From NCBI RefSeq assembly GCF_029428875.1, contig NZ_JAJSOO010000001.1, positions 4,650,001 through 4,714,000 of the forward strand: a stretch of 64,000 nt of DNA. The letters run 5' to 3'. The position numbers and the translations under genes are program-made. The notes under the pieces are model-generated. The model was not told the DNA's origin and did not search any database. It worked only from the letters and a program-made list of their open reading frames with translations. The stretch comes from Streptomyces sp. JH34. GTDB lineage: Bacteria; Actinomycetota; Actinomycetes; Streptomycetales; Streptomycetaceae. Positions 60,823 through 64,000 of the stretch are shown here, piece after piece. Every line of letters begins with the position of its first letter. The stretch's first letter is position 1.

Positions 60823-61225
60823 TCCGGATCCCTTCGCTTCGCGGCCGAGCCCATCCACTTCGGTGGTGCTACGCGTCTGATCGTACCGAATGGCAACACT
60901 GTGGTTGACGGAGGTTCGTGATTGCGGTGTATGTTGATCGCGTATTAATCCACTGGAGTGGTGATTGCCTGGTCAGGGCGGGTGCGAGAGGTGGACTTGT
61001 AACGAGGCTCACCCTATGGTCCTGGTCCCGGTAGATCGCCTGAAGGCGCTGCGGCCACGGACGAGAGGGAGGCGACAGGGAAGGAAGAGGGGGCCCAGTG
61101 CCCGGGAGCTACCAACTCCCGGAGCGCCAGGCCGGCGCCCCGGAGGGGCCGACTCACATCTCGCGGGCGGCGGGCTTTTTCAGGAGAACCACCGCACCGC
61201 GCTCCTACGAACAACGGAGTATCGC
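60823..61225. other. Intergenic region between divergent modules
   Basis: A 403-bp gap. Near 60895-60955 there is an AT-richer stretch with TTGACG and TTGATC hexamers, likely promoter or operator DNA for the XRE gene and the plus-strand replication module. No gene is supported. Confidence 0.45.
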
Positions 61226-61555
61226 ATGCTCGCCACGCCGAGCGGAATCCCGGCCTGCCCGGAAACTGGCCGCCAGCACCGCCTCGCTGCCCAGCTCACC
61301 GACATGATCCCGGGCGCGGTCACCATCCGCGTCAGCCTGACCGACCCGAGCCAGGCCTGGCCGCACCCGCACGCCAGCGCCAAGGGCGAGGGCGAGGGCG
61401 GCGAAACGGTGGCGCTGAGCCGGACGACCGCCAGGGTCACGGCCCGCTGGGTTCTGCGGGTCTGGCCGGAGGCGGACTGGACACGGCCGCACACCTTCGA
61501 CCTCGCCGACGCGACCCTCATCCGTAGCGACCTCGCGGTCGGCAGGGGGCGCTGA
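61226..61555 (+). CDS. Small hypothetical protein of the replication module
   Basis: 109 residues from ATG 61226, preceded by GGAG. After a short polar start it shows AVTIRVSLTDPSQAWPHPHA and ARVTARWVLRVWPEADWTRP, a beta-rich pattern. No family is recognised. Its stop is one base from the start of the initiator-like gene, so the module is transcribed together. Confidence 0.6.
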   Translation: MLATPSGIPACPETGRQHRLAAQLTDMIPGAVTIRVSLTDPSQAWPHPHASAKGEGEGGETVALSRTTARVTARWVLRVWPEADWTRPHTFDLADATLIRSDLAVGRGR

Positions 61556-61556
61556 C

Positions 61557-62576
61557 ATGGCGCGGATACGCACCATCAAGCCGGAGGCGTTCGTCTCCGA
61601 GTCGCTCGCCGAAGTGAGCGTCGAGGCCGAGCGGACTTTCTTCGGGCTGCTCACTCAGGCCGACGACCATGGCCGCCACCGCGACAACGCCGCGATCATC
61701 GCCGGGCTGCTCTGGCCCCTGCGCGCCGAACACACATCGGTCCACGTCGAGGATGATCTCCAGCAGCTCGCGAACGCTGGCCTGATCTGCCGGTACACCG
61801 GCTGCGACGGCCGCCGCTACCTCCACATCGTCACCTGGTCCGAGCACCAGAAGATCGACAAGCCGAGTCAGTCGCGCCTGCCCTCCTGCCCTCAGCATCA
61901 AGCCGCTCACCGGTGCGCACCCTGTAAGGGCATCTGTACCGAGCGGACGCAGGTGCCGCCGACGCCTCCTGGAGTGTTCGCCGAGGCTTCGCCGAACACT
62001 CCCCGAGCCCTCGATCTGCCCGCCCAGCCCGCCGCGACACATCCCGGCCACGCAGGCGGGCCTCCCGCCGCCCAGCAGGACCCACTCGGCGGCACGGTCG
62101 GCACCCATCACCACACGGGCACGAAAAGCGCAGGTCAGGACGCGTTCGTCGGGGATTCCCCGAACCTTCCCCGAAGCCTCCCCGAGGGCTCGGCGCCTGG
62201 ATCTAGGATCTTGGATCCTGGATCTTCTTTCCCTACGGGGCGCACGGCGCCCGCAGACACCGTCTCCGCCAATCAGCTGGTCGGCGAGTACATCGCCGCC
62301 TGCGAGGAGCGTCCGCCCAGCGACGTGATCGGGCACCTCGGGCGGATCACCAAGAAGCTCCTGGCCGAGGGCATCGCCCCGGAGCACATCCGGGCCGGAC
62401 TGCGGAACTTCGCGGCCAACCCCAAGCACCCGAGCGTCCTGACCAGCATGGTCAACGAGGCCATGAACGCGAGGTCCGGCGGTTTGGTACGGCCGGGAAG
62501 CTGGCCTAACGTGCCCGCTCACCAGGCGTGGACCAACCCGGCTGACGCTGCCGCCGCCTACGCCGAGGAACTGTGA
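61557..62576 (+). CDS. Phage/plasmid replication initiator-like protein
   Basis: 339 residues. The N-terminal winged-helix region (ARIRTIKPEAFVSESLAEVS, FFGLLTQADDHGRHRDNAAI, HVEDDLQQLANAGLICRY, HIVTWSEHQKID) is the pattern of actinophage and plasmid replisome-organiser proteins. A Pro-rich linker with CPQHQAAHRCAPCKGIC cysteines follows. The C-terminus (ITKKLLAEGIAPEHIRAGLR) resembles helicase-loader contact regions. The DnaC-like ATPase gene starts at its stop. Confidence 0.75.
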   Translation: MARIRTIKPEAFVSESLAEVSVEAERTFFGLLTQADDHGRHRDNAAIIAGLLWPLRAEHTSVHVEDDLQQLANAGLICRYTGCDGRRYLHIVTWSEHQKIDKPSQSRLPSCPQHQAAHRCAPCKGICTERTQVPPTPPGVFAEASPNTPRALDLPAQPAATHPGHAGGPPAAQQDPLGGTVGTHHHTGTKSAGQDAFVGDSPNLPRSLPEGSAPGSRILDPGSSFPTGRTAPADTVSANQLVGEYIAACEERPPSDVIGHLGRITKKLLAEGIAPEHIRAGLRNFAANPKHPSVLTSMVNEAMNARSGGLVRPGSWPNVPAHQAWTNPADAAAAYAEEL

Positions 62577-63283
62577 TGCGCACCCGTAACCGCGAACCTC
62601 AGACCCTCGCCAGCGAGGGCACCCTGGACCGGATGGCCCGGATTCTGGCCGCCCGCAACATCGACCCGGCCGCCGTCGCCGAACTGGTCGACGAGCCCGA
62701 GCCCTTCTCCCCGCTGGACGCCCTGTCGACTGGCATGCCTCCGCGCTACCAGGCCGCCGTCGCCGACCACCCCCAGGTCCTGGCCTGGGCCCGGGAGGTC
62801 GCCGAGGCGGCTGTCGCCCCCAGCCCGGGAGCCCGGCGGCAGGTCACCACCGGACCCAGCCTGTTGATGGCCGGGGTCGTCGGGGCGGGCAAGACGCACC
62901 AGGCGTACGGCGCGGTCCGGCGACTGGTGCAGAGCGGAGTCGGCGTGCGCTGGCGCGCGACCACCGCCGCCGACCTGTACGCCGACCTGCGGCCCCGGCC
63001 CGGGGTCGACAGCGAGCGGGGGCTGGCGGCCGTCAGCCGCTGCCCGCTGCTGATCATCGACGACCTCGGTGCGGCCAAGGCGAGCGAGTGGGTCGAGGAA
63101 GTGACGTACCGGCTGATCAACCGCCGGTACAACCACATGCTCCCGACCTTGATCACCACCAACTTGGCGATCAAGGACCTCAAGGCCTACCTCGGCGACC
63201 GCGTCACTTCCCGCCTCGCCCAGATGACCACCCGGGTCGAGTTCCAACCGGTCGACCGCAGACGCCACCGCACCGCAGCCTGA
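62576..63283 (+). CDS. DnaC/IstB-like helicase-loader ATPase
   Basis: About 235 residues from ATG 62576 (TGATG overlap). Walker A is VVGAGKTHQ, Walker B is CPLLIIDDLGAAK, and sensor 1 is PTLITTNLAI, followed by the arginine-finger region DRVTSRLAQM. It would load the replicative helicase at an origin for the element. It pairs with the initiator-like protein upstream. Confidence 0.88.
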   Translation: MRTRNREPQTLASEGTLDRMARILAARNIDPAAVAELVDEPEPFSPLDALSTGMPPRYQAAVADHPQVLAWAREVAEAAVAPSPGARRQVTTGPSLLMAGVVGAGKTHQAYGAVRRLVQSGVGVRWRATTAADLYADLRPRPGVDSERGLAAVSRCPLLIIDDLGAAKASEWVEEVTYRLINRRYNHMLPTLITTNLAIKDLKAYLGDRVTSRLAQMTTRVEFQPVDRRRHRTAA

Positions 63284-63407
63284 CCCAACCCACCACAGGC
63301 AGCCCCACCGGGCCGCGCCCTCAGCGGGCCGCCCCATGCACCTCACGACCCAGCGCACCCCTCCGCCGACGCCCCTTTGCGCGCGGAGAGCGATCGGAGC
63401 AACCCGC

Positions 63408-63974
63408 ATGACCACCACGACGATCAGCCCTGACCACCACCGGTCCCTCGGTGACCACATCTGGCAGGACGAGGCCGTCTGCCAGTCCACCGAGTACAAC
63501 CCGGTGGACCCCGAAATCTTCTTCCCCGAGCCCGACGAGACCGCCAAGATCACCGCCGCGAAGTCGCTGTGCGGCCAGTGCCCGGTGCGGCGCGCCTGCT
63601 TGGACGTCGCCCTCGAGAACAACGACACCGATGGCATCCGGGGCGGACTGACCGAGGAGGAGCGCCGGCCGCTGCACGAGAAGCTCGCCCACCGCCTCGA
63701 CTACAGCCGTGTCAACGCCACCATCGCAGGGCGCGACGTCCACCTCACAAAGGCCGAACGCCGCGCGGTCGTCCAGGCCGCCTACCGCCACGGCCTCACC
63801 GAACGGCGCCTGGCCTGGCTCCTGAAGATCACCGAGGAACACGCCCAGAAGCTGTACCGCGAGACCCGCCGGGCACTCGTACACCGTGACTTGGAGCCGG
63901 GGACGAAGACCGTCCCGCCGCCCGTGACCGACGGCGAGCGCCTGGGCCGCGTCGACTTCGGGACCGCGGCATGA
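63408..63974 (+). CDS. WhiB-family Fe-S transcription factor, extended
   Basis: 188 residues from ATG 63408 (GGAG upstream). The WhiB core has Cys in DEAVC, then LCGQCPVRRACLDVALENN (CxxCxxxxxC) and the turn GIRGGLTEEERR. A C-terminal extension of about 90 residues carries a helical HTH-like part (VVQAAYRHGLTERRLAWLLK), unlike the short classical WhiB proteins. WhiB genes are common on actinophages and integrative elements. The next gene overlaps its stop (ATGA). Confidence 0.9.
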   Translation: MTTTTISPDHHRSLGDHIWQDEAVCQSTEYNPVDPEIFFPEPDETAKITAAKSLCGQCPVRRACLDVALENNDTDGIRGGLTEEERRPLHEKLAHRLDYSRVNATIAGRDVHLTKAERRAVVQAAYRHGLTERRLAWLLKITEEHAQKLYRETRRALVHRDLEPGTKTVPPPVTDGERLGRVDFGTAA

Positions 63975-64000
63975 CCACCGCGCACGCGCCAAGGACGGCG
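63971..64000 (+). CDS. Start of a further gene (partial)
   Basis: An ATG overlaps the WhiB gene stop by four bases, and 10 codons (MTTAHAPRTA) are visible before the window ends. Nothing can be said about the product. Confidence 0.5.
   Translation, partial: MTTAHAPRTA

Overview
The window is typical Streptomyces chromosome. It has very high GC with G/C-rich third codon positions, GTG and TTG starts, a WhiB protein, a GGDEF/EAL protein carrying a BldD-type box, a cellobiose (ceb) operon with CebR boxes, and a Streptomyces-type gas vesicle cluster. From memory, not verified here, the order ehu-like genes / PAS-GGDEF-EAL gene / ceb genes resembles the S. coelicolor SCO2831-SCO2794 stretch read backwards. 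No CRISPR array or rRNA was seen.

Left core region (1-30650). An ectoine-type amino-acid ABC transporter (binding protein and two permeases) adjoins a 2-hydroxyacid dehydrogenase and a divergent maleate isomerase/decarboxylase-like enzyme. A luciferase-like oxidoreductase, the c-di-GMP protein (cdgA-like), a secreted M6 metalloprotease and tRNA-Lys(CTT) follow. Next come a three-gene minus-strand helicase / unknown / Fe-S PD-(D/E)XK nuclease module, a PAP2 enzyme, a histidine phosphatase, an XRE-TPR regulator and a spermidine-synthase-like protein. A two-component system precedes a GH18 chitinase that has 11-bp-periodic repeats in front of it. The cebE-cebF-cebG-bglC-cebR locus follows, with three CebR-type palindromes.

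Gas vesicle region (30678-38272). The minus-strand genes gvpO-A-F-G-Y-Z-J-L-S-K plus one small membrane protein face a divergent regulator that joins an IS30-like HTH to a GbsR/MarR domain. The AT-rich DNA upstream of the regulator is full of TTGCA half-sites.

Mobile region (about 38395 to the right edge). The left junction looks like an att site: a tRNA 3' end (T-arm plus acceptor strand) lies directly next to an excisionase-type gene, and no integrase is visible. The cargo starts with an XRE-ImmA/IrrE fusion, divergent from a short type II CBASS of patatin, CD-NTase and E2-like protein. A decayed stretch (43.4-46.1 kb) follows, with a NACHT fragment, a 120-bp direct repeat and an IS5-type transposase tail. 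Next is a class I FxLD-type lanthipeptide cluster (precursor, PCMT-like O-methyltransferase, LanB, LanC, thiopeptide-type partner). After it come Streptomyces accessory genes (DUF5999, DUF6415, HATPase, XRE-TPR, APH-like kinase) and a four-gene operon of XRE, ImmA-like peptidase, MAB_1171c-type membrane protein and PAP2-like protein. A phage/plasmid-like replication module (initiator-like, DnaC-like ATPase, WhiB) runs off the right edge.

The strongest points for follow-up are the CBASS locus with its fused CapH/CapP-like regulator, the uncharacterised membrane-lipid operon under XRE/ImmA genes, and the helicase-nuclease module.
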